Notes under the pieces: generated by a model | Database searches by the model: none | Seen by the model: the letters and a program-made list of their open reading frames with translations, nothing else | What the model was told of the DNA's origin: nothing | Program-made: the position numbers and the translations under genes | Shown: positions 34,897 through 43,911 of the stretch, piece after piece | How positions within the stretch are numbered: the stretch's first letter is position 1 | Layout: the number at the start of each line of letters is the position of its first letter | Assembly (NCBI RefSeq): GCF_021390395.1 | Contig: NZ_JAJUWT010000013.1 | Location: 62,001 to 126,000, forward strand | DNA length: 64,000 nt | Direction: 5' to 3' | Source of the DNA: Saccharothrix sp. S26 | Lineage (GTDB): Bacteria; Actinomycetota; Actinomycetes; Mycobacteriales; Pseudonocardiaceae

Positions 34897-35210
34897 TGCG
34901 CTGACCGTGCCATTCTTCACGCAATCGGCGACATTTTCGGGATTGTGGCCGATAACGCGACGGAACATTGTCGAAGTGATCGAGAACGGCAAGTACTCGC
35001 ACGGGCGGAAAGTCCTCGAATTGGAACGCGCGCTGGCCGCCTACACCGGCGCCGCGCACGTCGTCGGCGTGAACAGCGGCACGGACGCGCTCGTGCTCCT
35101 GCTGCGGGCGTGCGGCCTGCGGCCGGGTGACGAGGTGGTCGTGCCCGCGTTCTCGTTCATCGCGTCGGCGTCCTCGGTGGTGCCGGCGGGCGGGCGGCCG
35201 GTGTTCGCCG
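34880..35210 (+). pseudogene. DegT/DnrJ/EryC1 aminotransferase, 5' fragment
   Basis: The frame reads VPFFTQSATFSGLWPITRRN, ELERALAAYTGAAHVVGVNSG, TDALVLLLRACGLRPGDEVV and VPAFSFIASASSVVPAGGRPVFAD, the N-terminal third of a sugar aminotransferase. It ends near 35210, before the PLP lysine, and the frame then runs through unrelated sequence. The continuing DNA codes, in another frame, for a UbiA protein. The true start is uncertain (GTG 34880, 34892 or 34907). Confidence 0.8.
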
Positions 35211-35864
35211 ACGAAGCTCAACCGCAAACCGCTGGTCGCGGGCACGCTCACCGAACCGCAGGTGCTGCGGTTCGCGCTGGTCACCGCCGCGGCGGCGTGG
35301 CTCGGTGCGCCGGCGCTCGCGCCGCACCGTCCCGTGTGGACGGTCGTACTGGTGGCTATCACCTGCTTCTTCGCCGTGCAGTACTCGTGGGGCGTGAAGC
35401 TGAGCTACCACGGCTTCCAGGAGTTCTTCCTGGCCGCGCTGGGCTGGGCGCTGGTGCTCGCCTCGCACGGCCTGGCCGCCGGTCGCGTCGACGGCGTGGT
35501 GGTCGTGCAGGCGCTGATCTTCGGCCTCGGGCCGCTGCTGTTCGGCGTCTACTCCAACACCAACGACGTCGAGGGCGACCGGAAGGTCGGCCGGCCGACC
35601 GTGGCGGCCCGGACCTCGCCGCGCGGCAACAGGCGGTTCGTCCGCGCCGTGTCCGCGTGCGAGTTCCTGCTGATCCTCTCCTTGCCGTTGGTCGGTGGGC
35701 CGTGGTGGTTCCCGCTCGCGCTCCTGCCCACCGTCGTGCTGCGGCTCAAGCAGCTGCGCGTCGGTTTCGGCCAGGGCGACATCCTGAGGGCCCGGCGGAT
35801 CGGCATCGACGTGCACCGTGTGACCGTGGCGACGCTCGTCGTGGTGAACCTGGTGGTGCGGTGA
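35211..35864 (+). pseudogene. UbiA-family prenyltransferase, 3' fragment
   Basis: Begins abruptly at KLNRKPLVAGTLTEPQVLRF and continues through about seven membrane helices. The second Asp-rich motif is present as NTNDVEGDRKVGRPT. The first motif (NDxxD type) and helices 1-2 are gone, so it cannot bind the prenyl diphosphate normally, and no start codon precedes it. It is joined directly to the DegT fragment. Its stop overlaps the next start by one base. Confidence 0.8.
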
Positions 35865-37119
35865 TGGACCTCGACGTGGCCGTGATCGGCGCGGGGATCG
35901 CCGGGTTGGCCGCCGCGCACGAGCTCGCGCGGTCCGGGCGCGAGGTGCGGGTGTTCGAGGCGGCCGACCACGTCGGCGGCCGGATGGCCACCCGGCACGT
36001 GTCCGGGTTCGTGGTCGACACCGGCGCGGAGCAGATCTCCACCCGCGGCTACCCGCACACGTGGGAGCTGCTGCGGCGGCTGGGGCTCGACGACGTGCCG
36101 AAGATCGGGCGGCGGCGCGGGGCTGGGTGCGCGGGCCCGGCTGGACTTCGCGCGCGCCACCCGGGGCCTGGCCCGGGGCGGCGCGCTCGACACCGGGCGG
36201 CCCGAGGCGTCACGGGTGGGCACGGCCACCGTCGCCGAGTTCTGCGCGCCCTACCACCGCGACGTGCCGGAGTACCTGTGCCAGCCGGTGGTGTCGGGGT
36301 TCTTCGGGTGGCGGCCCGAGCGCTCGGCCGCCGCGCCGTTCCTGGCCCTGCTGGGCGCGATCGGCCCGTCCACGGCCTGGCGCGCCTACGACGGCGGGAT
36401 GGACGTGGCGGCACGGGCGCTGGCCTCCCGGCTCGACGTCGTCACGTCGTCGCCGGTGCGGGAGGTGCTGTCCGGTCCGGGGTACGCGCGGATCACCGGG
36501 CCCGGGCGGGGAGGTCCGGGCCCGTTCGGTGGTGCCGGCCGTGCCCGCGCCCGTCGCCCGCGGGCTCTACGTCAACCCGCCGGAGCACGAACGGCTGTTC
36601 CTGGACGCCTGCGGGTTCACCCCGATGGTGAAGGCGCACCTGATGCTGGACCACCGGCCCGAGTCGGACGTGTACCTGCCGGCCGTGCCACGGTCGGAGA
36701 GCCGGTCGGTGTCCGTGGTGCTGTTCGACCACCTCAAGCACCCCGACCGCGCGCCCGAGGGGTGCGGCCTGGTCACCGTGATCGCGAGCCCCGCGGTCGC
36801 GCCGGCGATGCTGGACGCCCCGGACGACGAGGTGGTGTCCGCGCTCGCCGCCGAGGCCGAGCGCTTCGTGCCCGGCCTGCGCGCCGCGGTGACCGGCTCG
36901 GTGGTCCACCGGTTCCGCCACGGCCTGCCCGAGGCCACACCGCGCGCCCTGGCGTTGCGCCGCGAGTTCGCGTCCCGGCTGGGCGGTCCCGTGGACTACG
37001 CGGGCGACTGGGTGAGCTTGAGCCCGTACAGCGAAGCCGCCGTGCGCAACGGCCGCCGTGCCGCCGCACGGGTCCACGGCGTGTCCACGAACACCGGCAC
37101 GAGGAGGCAACCCGCATGA
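35864..37119 (+). pseudogene. FAD-dependent amine-oxidase-like oxidoreductase, frameshifted twice
   Basis: From ATG 35864: MDLDVAVIGAGIAGLAAAHE with the FAD GxGxxG motif, and VFEAADHVGGRMATRH. After about 36113 the homologous reading moves to another frame (RLDFARATRGLARGGALDTG, VAEFCAPYHRDVPEYLCQPV). Near 36505, in a G-rich run, it moves again (GGEVRARSVVPAVPAPVARG, then to VSLSPYSEAAVRNGRRAA). Overall about 415 residues, near the length of protoporphyrinogen-oxidase-like enzymes, with perhaps about 30 residues missing at the first break. The stop overlaps the AMP-ligase start. Confidence 0.75.
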
Positions 37120-38669
37120 GGCCGCACGACATGGGCACGCTGTTCGACGAGGTCGCCGCCCGCGGCACGCACACCACCGTGCACCTCGACCGGCCGTTCG
37201 ACATACTCCCGGCCGGCCACGGCCCGGGTGTCGACTACACCGTGCCGCAGTTGGCCGGGCTGGTCCGCGAGGCCGCCGGCTGGCTGTACGAGGCGGGCGC
37301 GCGGCGCGGCGACCGGGTGGCGGTGGTCAAGCGCAACCACTACGACTACGACCTGCTCGCGTGCGCGGCGGTGCGGATCGGGGCGGTGCCCGCGCTGCTG
37401 TCCGGGCACCTGACCGACGACGTGCTGGAGGTCCTGCTCAAGCGGCTGGACCCGGCGGTGCTGGTCACCGACCGCGTGCCGCCCGCAGGCGTCGCGCGCC
37501 GCGTGCTGTCGCTGGGCCCGTTCGTGCCGGGGGCGCTGACGTTGGACGACGTGCGCGGCGCACGGGTGCCCGCGCCCCGGCGGCGGCACGACGACGAGCC
37601 GCTGGTGGTCAACCACACCTCCGGCACGACCGGTGTGCCCAAGCTCGTCGTGCACACCACCCGCACGATCGTGCACCGGCCGGCCCGGTTCGAGGCGGTG
37701 CGCTGGCCGGTGATCGGCGTGCGGCGCGACGACGTGGTGGCCAACGCGAGCTCCTACGCCCACGGCCGCACGTTCTGCTGGACGGCCGGCGTGTTCTGCC
37801 TCGCCCCGCGCAAGGTCGTGCTGCTCAGCGACCCCGACTCGGCCGCCTCCGTGCTGGCCCGGCACCAGCCGACGACGGTGGAGGCGCTGCCCTCGGCCTA
37901 CGTGCGGTGGCAGGCGCTCGCGGCGCGACCGGACAACCCGTTCCGGGGCGTGCGGGTGTTCGTCAGCACCTACGACGCCATGCACCCGCCGGCCATGCGC
38001 GCGATGATGCACGCCTCGCGCCGCAGGCGTCCGCTGTGGATGCAGGGCTGGGGGCAGACCGAGACGGGACCGCTGACGTTCCGGTTCCTCACCCGGCGCG
38101 CGCTGGACCGGTCGCCCGACGCCCGCGACCTGGGCCGCCCCGTGCCCGGCCGGACCCGGCTGCGCGTGGTGGACCCGGTGACCCTCACGCCCGTACCGCG
38201 CGGGCACAGCGGGCTGGTGCTGGCCCGCACGGCGGCCCGCTGCGTCGGCTACGTCGGCGAGCAGGACCGGTGGCACGCCAAGACCAGCGGACCGTGGTGG
38301 AACACCGGCGACCTCGGCGTGCTCACCCGCGGCGGTGCGGTGCGGCTGCTCGACCGCGAGGTGGACTCCGTGCCGGGGCTGAGCTGCCTGCGGGTGGAGG
38401 ACCTGGTCGAGGACCGGCTGCCGGAGGTGGTGGAGTGCGTGGTGCTCGGCACGCCGGGCCGACCGCCGATCCCGGTGCTGGTCACGTCCGCGCCGCTGGA
38501 CCCGGCGGCGTGGCGGCGCGCGGTGGCCGACCTGCCGCCGATGGCCGATCCGCGGGTGCTGGCGTGGGACGACGTGCCGCGCACGGCCACCGGGAAGGTC
38601 CGCTGGCTCGACCTGCTCACCCGGCTGGTCGGCGCCGCCGAACCCTGTGGCAGCGGGCGGTGGACGTGA
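37116..38669 (+). CDS. AMP-dependent acyl/aryl synthetase (ANL superfamily)
   Basis: 517 residues. The phosphate loop VNHTSGTTGVPKLVVHTT (A3), the A5-like GWGQTETGPLTF, WWNTGDLGVL (A7) and the lysine motif PRTATGKVRWLDLL (A10) are all present, so the enzyme looks complete. It should activate a carboxylic acid as acyl-AMP for CoA or carrier transfer. ATG 37116 with GAGGAGG at 37101-37107, inside the stop of the broken FAD gene. Followed by methyltransferase and CaiB-like genes with four-base overlaps. Confidence 0.86.
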   Translation: MRPHDMGTLFDEVAARGTHTTVHLDRPFDILPAGHGPGVDYTVPQLAGLVREAAGWLYEAGARRGDRVAVVKRNHYDYDLLACAAVRIGAVPALLSGHLTDDVLEVLLKRLDPAVLVTDRVPPAGVARRVLSLGPFVPGALTLDDVRGARVPAPRRRHDDEPLVVNHTSGTTGVPKLVVHTTRTIVHRPARFEAVRWPVIGVRRDDVVANASSYAHGRTFCWTAGVFCLAPRKVVLLSDPDSAASVLARHQPTTVEALPSAYVRWQALAARPDNPFRGVRVFVSTYDAMHPPAMRAMMHASRRRRPLWMQGWGQTETGPLTFRFLTRRALDRSPDARDLGRPVPGRTRLRVVDPVTLTPVPRGHSGLVLARTAARCVGYVGEQDRWHAKTSGPWWNTGDLGVLTRGGAVRLLDREVDSVPGLSCLRVEDLVEDRLPEVVECVVLGTPGRPPIPVLVTSAPLDPAAWRRAVADLPPMADPRVLAWDDVPRTATGKVRWLDLLTRLVGAAEPCGSGRWT

Positions 38670-39433
38670 CGACCTACGTGTTCGACCAGTCGCACGTCGC
38701 CGAGCAGCACCGCTGCCTGGCCGCCGCCTACGACCCGGTCACCTTCGCCCGGCTCGCGCAGACCGGCGTCCGGGCCGGCTGGCGCTGCCTGGACGTCGGC
38801 GCGGGCGGCGGCAGCGTGGCCCACTGGCTGACCGCGCGCGGCGCGACGGTGCTCGCCACCGACGTGCGGCCCGACCACGTGCCGCCCGCGCCCCGGCTCA
38901 CCGTGCTGCGGCACGACGTGGTGTGCGACCCGCTGCCCGACGCCGCGTTCGACCTGGTCCACGTGCGGCTGGTGCTGCGGCACCTGCCCGAGCGGGACGC
39001 GGTGCTGCGCAAGCTGGTCGCCGCGGTGAAGCCGGGCGGGTGGTTGCAGGTCGACGAGTTCGACAACTCCTACAGCCCCGTGCTGCTCGCGCCGGACCGG
39101 GAGTCGGCCGAGCTGTACGAGACGTTCCTGGCGGTCAAGGAGGGCGTGTTCGACGCCTACGGCGTGGACGGCGCGTGGGGGCGCAAGGCGGCGGGGGCGA
39201 TGGCCGCGGCCGGGTTGGTCGACGTGGACCCGCGGGTGGTCGTGCACCCCTGGCGGGCCGGGTCGCCGGGCGTGCGACTGCTCGCGCACAGCACCCACAT
39301 GTTGCGGGACAAGCTGGTCGCGGCGGGCCTGAGCGACGGGCAGTTGGCGGCCGTGCGCGCGTTGCTGGCTAACGAGCGGTTCCTGGCCACGTCCCCGGTC
39401 GTCTACTCGGTGCACGGGCGGCGGCCGGCATGA
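38666..39433 (+). CDS. class I SAM-dependent methyltransferase
   Basis: 255 residues from GTG 38666, overlapping the ligase stop. SAM loop LDVGAGGGSVAHWL, ATDVRPDHV, then FDLVHVRLVLRHLPERDAVL and LVAAVKPGGWLQVDEFD. UbiE/small-molecule type. It probably decorates the product of this cluster. Its stop overlaps the CaiB-like ATG by four bases. Confidence 0.83.
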   Translation: MTTYVFDQSHVAEQHRCLAAAYDPVTFARLAQTGVRAGWRCLDVGAGGGSVAHWLTARGATVLATDVRPDHVPPAPRLTVLRHDVVCDPLPDAAFDLVHVRLVLRHLPERDAVLRKLVAAVKPGGWLQVDEFDNSYSPVLLAPDRESAELYETFLAVKEGVFDAYGVDGAWGRKAAGAMAAAGLVDVDPRVVVHPWRAGSPGVRLLAHSTHMLRDKLVAAGLSDGQLAAVRALLANERFLATSPVVYSVHGRRPA

Positions 39434-40821
39434 CCTCGACGTTGACGGCGGTGCCGTGGGCGGGGCCGGTCGACCTGCCGTTGGGCGGCGAGCTGGACGT
39501 CCAGGCGGCGTGCGGGATCATGCACGTGCACGGCAGGCGGTTCGGCCGGCCGACGGCGCTCGGGCTCGACTACGCCTCGATCGTGGCCGCCGAGCTGGAC
39601 GCGATCGGCGCGTCGGCGCTGGAGGTGGCCCGGCTGCGCGGGATCCCGCTGCGGTCGGTGTCCACGTCGGTGGCGCAGGCGGCGTTGCTGGCGGTGTCGC
39701 AGTACCTGGCGGCGGCCACCGCCGACGAGCCGGACCCGACGCCGACGGGCGTGGGCGGGCCGCCGTTCCTGTCCGCCGACGGGGCGGCGTTCGAGGTCGA
39801 GGCGTTGGACGCCGAGGTGTGGCGGCGGTTCTGGGCGGCGCTGGACGCCGACGCGTGCGCGGTGGCGTCGGCGTGGCGGCCGTTCCAGCACCGGTTCGCC
39901 ACGGCGACGTGCCCGCTGCCGCCGGAGCTGACCGGGTTGACCGCGCGGCTGCCGATCGTGCGGCTGGAACGGGTCGCCGCGGCGACCGGGATGACGCTGG
40001 TGCGGGTGGCGCACCGGGCCGTGGACGACGTGCCGCCGTACGCGGTGCGGCCGCTGGGTTCCGACGCGGGACCTGTCGGGTCCGGGCCGCCGGGGTCGTT
40101 GCCGCTGGCCGGGCTGGTGGTGCTGGAGTCGTGCCGCCGGGTGCAGGGACCGCTGGCCGGGCACCTGCTGTGGCAGCTCGGCGCGTCCGTGGTGCGGGTC
40201 GAGCCGCCGGATGGCGACCCGCTGCGGGGCGTGCCGCCGGTGGCGGGCGAGGTGTCCGCCCGGTTCCACGCGGTCAACCGCGGCAAGCGGGTCGTGACGG
40301 TCGACCTGCGGACCGTGGCCGGGCGGCGCGAGCTGCTGGAGCTGGCGTCGGGCGCCGACGTGTTCCTGCAGAACTGGGCGCCGGGCAAGGACTCCGCCTG
40401 GTCGCTGCGGGCCCGGGACCTGGCCCGCGTGCGGCCGGGGATCGTGTACGCGCACGCGTCCGGGTGGGGCGACGCGCTGGGGCCGCGGCCGCCGCTGGGC
40501 ACGGACTTCGTGGTGCAGGCGCACGCCGGCGTGCCGTCGTCGCTGATGACGATCGTGGACGTGTTCGGCGGGGTGGTGTGCGCACGCGGTGTCGTGGACG
40601 CCCTCGCGCAACGGATCCGGTCGGGCACGGGGCAGGCGGTGGCGTCGTCGCTGCTGTCGGCCGCCGCGCGGCTCAACGCGCGGGCGACCCGGCGGTGCAC
40701 CGCGCCGCTGGGCGTGCCGGTGTGCACGGACCTGGCCGCGTTGGCGCGCGATCCCCGGTTCGCGCGGGCGTTGGTGACGGACGGGTGCGTGGTGCCCCGG
40801 TCGGCTTGGGAGTTCGGATGA
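39430..40821 (+). CDS. CaiB/BaiF family III CoA-transferase-like protein, two-part
   Basis: 463 residues. The C-terminal half (about 225-445) is a recognisable CaiB domain: LGASVVRVEPPDGDPLRG, NRGKRVVTVDLRTVAGRREL, GADVFLQNWAPG and PPLGTDFVVQAHAG, which holds the likely catalytic Asp. The N-terminal 200 residues (AACGIMHVHGRRFGRPTALG) resemble the C-terminal part of a second CaiB unit, so the protein looks like two incomplete units fused. It probably moves CoA to or from an acid activated by the neighbouring AMP ligases. Confidence 0.75.
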   Translation: MTSTLTAVPWAGPVDLPLGGELDVQAACGIMHVHGRRFGRPTALGLDYASIVAAELDAIGASALEVARLRGIPLRSVSTSVAQAALLAVSQYLAAATADEPDPTPTGVGGPPFLSADGAAFEVEALDAEVWRRFWAALDADACAVASAWRPFQHRFATATCPLPPELTGLTARLPIVRLERVAAATGMTLVRVAHRAVDDVPPYAVRPLGSDAGPVGSGPPGSLPLAGLVVLESCRRVQGPLAGHLLWQLGASVVRVEPPDGDPLRGVPPVAGEVSARFHAVNRGKRVVTVDLRTVAGRRELLELASGADVFLQNWAPGKDSAWSLRARDLARVRPGIVYAHASGWGDALGPRPPLGTDFVVQAHAGVPSSLMTIVDVFGGVVCARGVVDALAQRIRSGTGQAVASSLLSAAARLNARATRRCTAPLGVPVCTDLAALARDPRFARALVTDGCVVPRSAWEFG

Positions 40822-41692
40822 CGTGGACGTCCTCTACCGGCGTCGTGCTGCGCGACCTCGTGCCCGCCGAGCTGCGCCGGTCGTGGGTCGCGGCGGGGCA
40901 CTGCCCGGACCGGGACCTGTACTCGCTGTTGCGGGAGCGGGTGGCCGCGCACCCGCGGCGGGTCGCGGTGATCGACTCGTCCGGGTCGCTGGACTACGCG
41001 TCGCTGGACCGGGCCGTGAGGTGGCAGGCGAAGTCCCTGCGCGACCTCGGTGTCGGTCCCTCGGACATCGTCGGCATCGACGTGCCCAACGGTCGGGAAG
41101 GCGTGGTGGCCGAGCTGGCGGTGGCGGCGGTCGGCGGGGTGGCGGTGCACCTGCCCGACGGCGGTTCCCCGGTGACGAGCACGATGATCACCGACGTGTC
41201 GCGGGCCCTGGAAGCGGCTGCCGACCCGCGTTGTGACGTGCCGTGGTCGCCGGTAACGGTCGACCCGGAGGCGCCGGCCAAGATCCTGGTGTCGTCGGGC
41301 ACTGAGGCCGCGCCGAAGCTCGTCGCGTACTCGCACAACGCCTTCGCCGGTGGGCGGGGCAACTACGTGCGGGCCGTGCACGGCGACACCGCCGTGCCGC
41401 GCGACCTGGTCCCGGTGCCGCCGGCGTCGGCGTTCGGGTCGTTCGGCGCGGCGATCACGTTGTGCCGGTGGTGCTGATGCGGCGGTTCGACGTGGCCGAG
41501 GCGGTGCGCGTGGTGGCCGAGCACCGGCCGCCGTCGCTGGACCAGCCGGCCGCGTTCCTGCGCGACCGCGGCCTGAGCCGCCGCAAGCTGCCGGAACGCC
41601 TCGTGGTGCTGCCGGAACTGCCCTTGGGCCACACCGGCAAGGTCTGCCTGCCCACGGTGACGCGGTCGGCGGCCATGGCCGGTGAGGCGTGA
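40818..41692 (+). pseudogene. second AMP-dependent synthetase, core deleted and frameshifted
   Basis: The N-terminal part (MTWTSSTGVVLRDLVPAELR, YSLLRERVAAHPRRVAVIDS, KILVSSGTEAAPKLVAYSHN) reads to a stop at 41477. From about 41470 the homology continues in another frame: VLMRRFDVAEAVRVVAEHRP, then directly FLRDRGLSRRKLPERLVVLP and LPLGHTGKV, the C-terminal lysine motif. About 130 residues between these blocks, including the A5 and A7 motifs, are absent. Non-functional as it stands. Confidence 0.8.
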
Positions 41693-41722
41693 CCGGGTCG
41701 CGAGGAACGTCGACAGGAGGTC

Positions 41723-42139
41723 GTGGTGGTGCTGAGGTTGGACCCGTTCGCCGGGCCCGGGTTCGCGTCGTTGGAGGCGTTGGCGAAGGCCGTGGACGAC
41801 GTCGACCTGCCGCGAGGGCTCGTCGAGCTGGTGCGGTTGCGGTGCTCGCAGCTCAACGGCTGCACCTATTGCACCCGCCTGCACCGTGACGCGGCCGTGG
41901 CGGCGGGGGAGACGCGTGACGTCACCGCCTGGCGGACCGACCCCGCGTTCACGGACCGCGAGCGGGCCGTGCTGGCGTTGGCCGAGGCGGTGACCCTGGT
42001 GCACGACGGGCGCGTGCCGGACGCGGTCCTCGACGCGGCGATCCGCGCGGTGGGCGAGGTCCGGGTGCAGCAGGTGGTGTGGGTGGTGACCGTGGTCAAC
42101 GCCTACAACCGGTTGGCGATCAGCGCCCGGCTCACCTGA
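41723..42139 (+). CDS. carboxymuconolactone decarboxylase / AhpD-like protein
   Basis: About 138 residues with the AhpD CxxC-His motif in LNGCTYCTRLHRDAAVAAGE and the helical WVVTVVNAYNRLAI end. AhpD-like proteins are peroxidase adaptors; others are lactone decarboxylases. AGGAGG at 41715-41720 favours GTG 41726 or 41729 over 41723 as the true start. It follows the broken ligase by about 30 bases and converges on the beta-propeller gene with an eight-base overlap. Confidence 0.82.
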   Translation: MVVLRLDPFAGPGFASLEALAKAVDDVDLPRGLVELVRLRCSQLNGCTYCTRLHRDAAVAAGETRDVTAWRTDPAFTDRERAVLALAEAVTLVHDGRVPDAVLDAAIRAVGEVRVQQVVWVVTVVNAYNRLAISARLT

Positions 42140-43811
42140 GGCCGACCACCGGCGCGGGCGTGCCGCCGGACGCCACCCGGGCGATCACGAGCGCGCCGGG
42201 CGCGGCCACCAGGCGGACGTCCGTCCGGGCGGGCGAGCCCGAGCCGTCCAGGCGGACCGGGGTGGACTCGGGCGGTGAGCCGTCCAAGGGCTGCGTCACC
42301 ACGGTCAGCTCACGGCCGTTGTCGGCGCACGCGCGGACGTAGGTGGTGGACGTGGTGAGGTCCGCCGTGGGTCGCGGGCAGTCCTCGAGCGGCATCCGCG
42401 TGGTCGCGCCGGTGGCGGGGTCGAGCGCGAACAGGTCGGTGACCCGGCCGCCTTCGTCCTGCTCCACCAGCGGCGTGACGCCGACGTCCGTGCGCACGGT
42501 CCAGGGCCGCTCCGGCCGGGTCAGCACCCGACCGGTCTCGGCGTCGAGCAGCCCGTCCGGCACGGCGTCCGGCGTGGCCCGCGCGCCGAACACCTGGAGC
42601 AGGACGGTCGACCCGTCCGGCGTGGCGTGCAACCGGACGTCCTGCCGCTCGCCGTTCGCCTCGTCACGCCGGACCTCGTGCCGCCAGCGCTCCCGGCCGG
42701 TCGCCTCATCCAAGGCCATGACGCCCAACGTGTCCGCGCACACGACGGGCAGCAGGACGCTCGTGCGGCCCCATGCCACCTGGCCGGACCACGACTCGCA
42801 CCCGGCCGGCGGCGACCACCGCCACCGCGGCTCGCCGGTGACCACGTCGTACCCGCTGATCACCTCGCCGTCGCGCACGGTCACCGCCCGCGCGCCCGGC
42901 ATCACCTGACCCGTCTCCACCAACACCGACCGGAGCACCACCTCGAACCGGGGCGCCCCGGTGTCCGCGTCCAGCACGACCACCGACTGCGCCCGCGTGT
43001 CGTGCAGCGACCGGTAGGACACCACCACGGTCCGCCGGTCCGTCGACGCCAGCACCACGCCGACCGGGGCACCGGGCCGCGCGTACCGCCACTCCACCCG
43101 CCCGTCGGACCCGTTCAGGGCCACCACGGCCCCGTCCCGGGTGGCCACGGCCACCCCGTGCAGGACCGGCACGACGTCCACCACGTCGGCGGGCGGCTGC
43201 CACGCCCACTGCCGCCCACCGGGCCGTTCCACCACGGGCTCCGGCGGGAAGCCCCGCGCCTCCCGGGTCTGCGACCGCACGATCACCGCCTCCGCCGCGA
43301 GCGGCGCGAACCCCGCCGCCACCGCCACCACGACGACCGCCACCACGCCACCGACCCCGACCCGCCGGCGACCGCGCCCCACCGTTCCGGCCGCCGCGAC
43401 CGCCGGCTCGGGGTCCGCCTCTGCCGTGACCTGCGGCGTGTCCCCGGACGGCCGTGCCCGACCCGCGGCCACCGAGGCCCGGCCGTCCGCCGGACGCCGT
43501 GCCGCCAACGCGACCGCGCCCACCGCCACGGCGAGCGACCCCACGGCCAGCACCGGCAGGTCGTCGCCGGTCAGGCCCACCACCAGGTCCGACACCAGCA
43601 GCCACCACGCGGCCGCCGTCGAGCCCGTGGCCGCGACCGCCGCGAACACCCGCGCCACCCGCCCCCCGACCGCGGCCGGCACCGCCACCAGCACGACGCC
43701 CACCGCCAGGCCGATCACCGCGGCGTCCGGCCCCGGTCGGGGCACCCCACCCGACAGGAACGGCGCGACCGCGGCGCACAGGGCACCAACCACCGTCATG
43801 TACCGCAGCAT
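42132..43811 (-). CDS. membrane-anchored PQQ-like beta-propeller protein
   Basis: 559 residues from ATG 43811 (ribosome site GGGGAGG eight bases away). Four helices at about 1-100, a Pro/Ala-rich loop, a fifth helix near 150-175, then an extracytoplasmic PQQ/WD-like propeller with repeated WRYARPGAPVG, GEPRWRWSPPAG and GRERWRHEV blades. Such proteins act as surface scaffolds or sensors in actinomycetes; there are no catalytic residues to assign. Divergent from the alditol oxidase gene. Confidence 0.75.
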   Translation of the reverse strand: MLRYMTVVGALCAAVAPFLSGGVPRPGPDAAVIGLAVGVVLVAVPAAVGGRVARVFAAVAATGSTAAAWWLLVSDLVVGLTGDDLPVLAVGSLAVAVGAVALAARRPADGRASVAAGRARPSGDTPQVTAEADPEPAVAAAGTVGRGRRRVGVGGVVAVVVVAVAAGFAPLAAEAVIVRSQTREARGFPPEPVVERPGGRQWAWQPPADVVDVVPVLHGVAVATRDGAVVALNGSDGRVEWRYARPGAPVGVVLASTDRRTVVVSYRSLHDTRAQSVVVLDADTGAPRFEVVLRSVLVETGQVMPGARAVTVRDGEVISGYDVVTGEPRWRWSPPAGCESWSGQVAWGRTSVLLPVVCADTLGVMALDEATGRERWRHEVRRDEANGERQDVRLHATPDGSTVLLQVFGARATPDAVPDGLLDAETGRVLTRPERPWTVRTDVGVTPLVEQDEGGRVTDLFALDPATGATTRMPLEDCPRPTADLTTSTTYVRACADNGRELTVVTQPLDGSPPESTPVRLDGSGSPARTDVRLVAAPGALVIARVASGGTPAPVVGLR

Positions 43812-43911
43812 CACCGGCACCTCCCCGCGTGGGACGGACCGCACCGGTGATCCGTTCCACCGGCCCGCGACCGGGCGGGCGGTCGACCGGCGATGGGGCA
43901 GAATCGGCCTG

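Noticed and set aside
33644-35210. AHBA/ansamycin starter genes (oxidoreductase plus DegT aminotransferase)
   Set aside because: The aminotransferase fragment is too short to assign and there is no aminoDAHP synthase, phosphatase or kinase gene.
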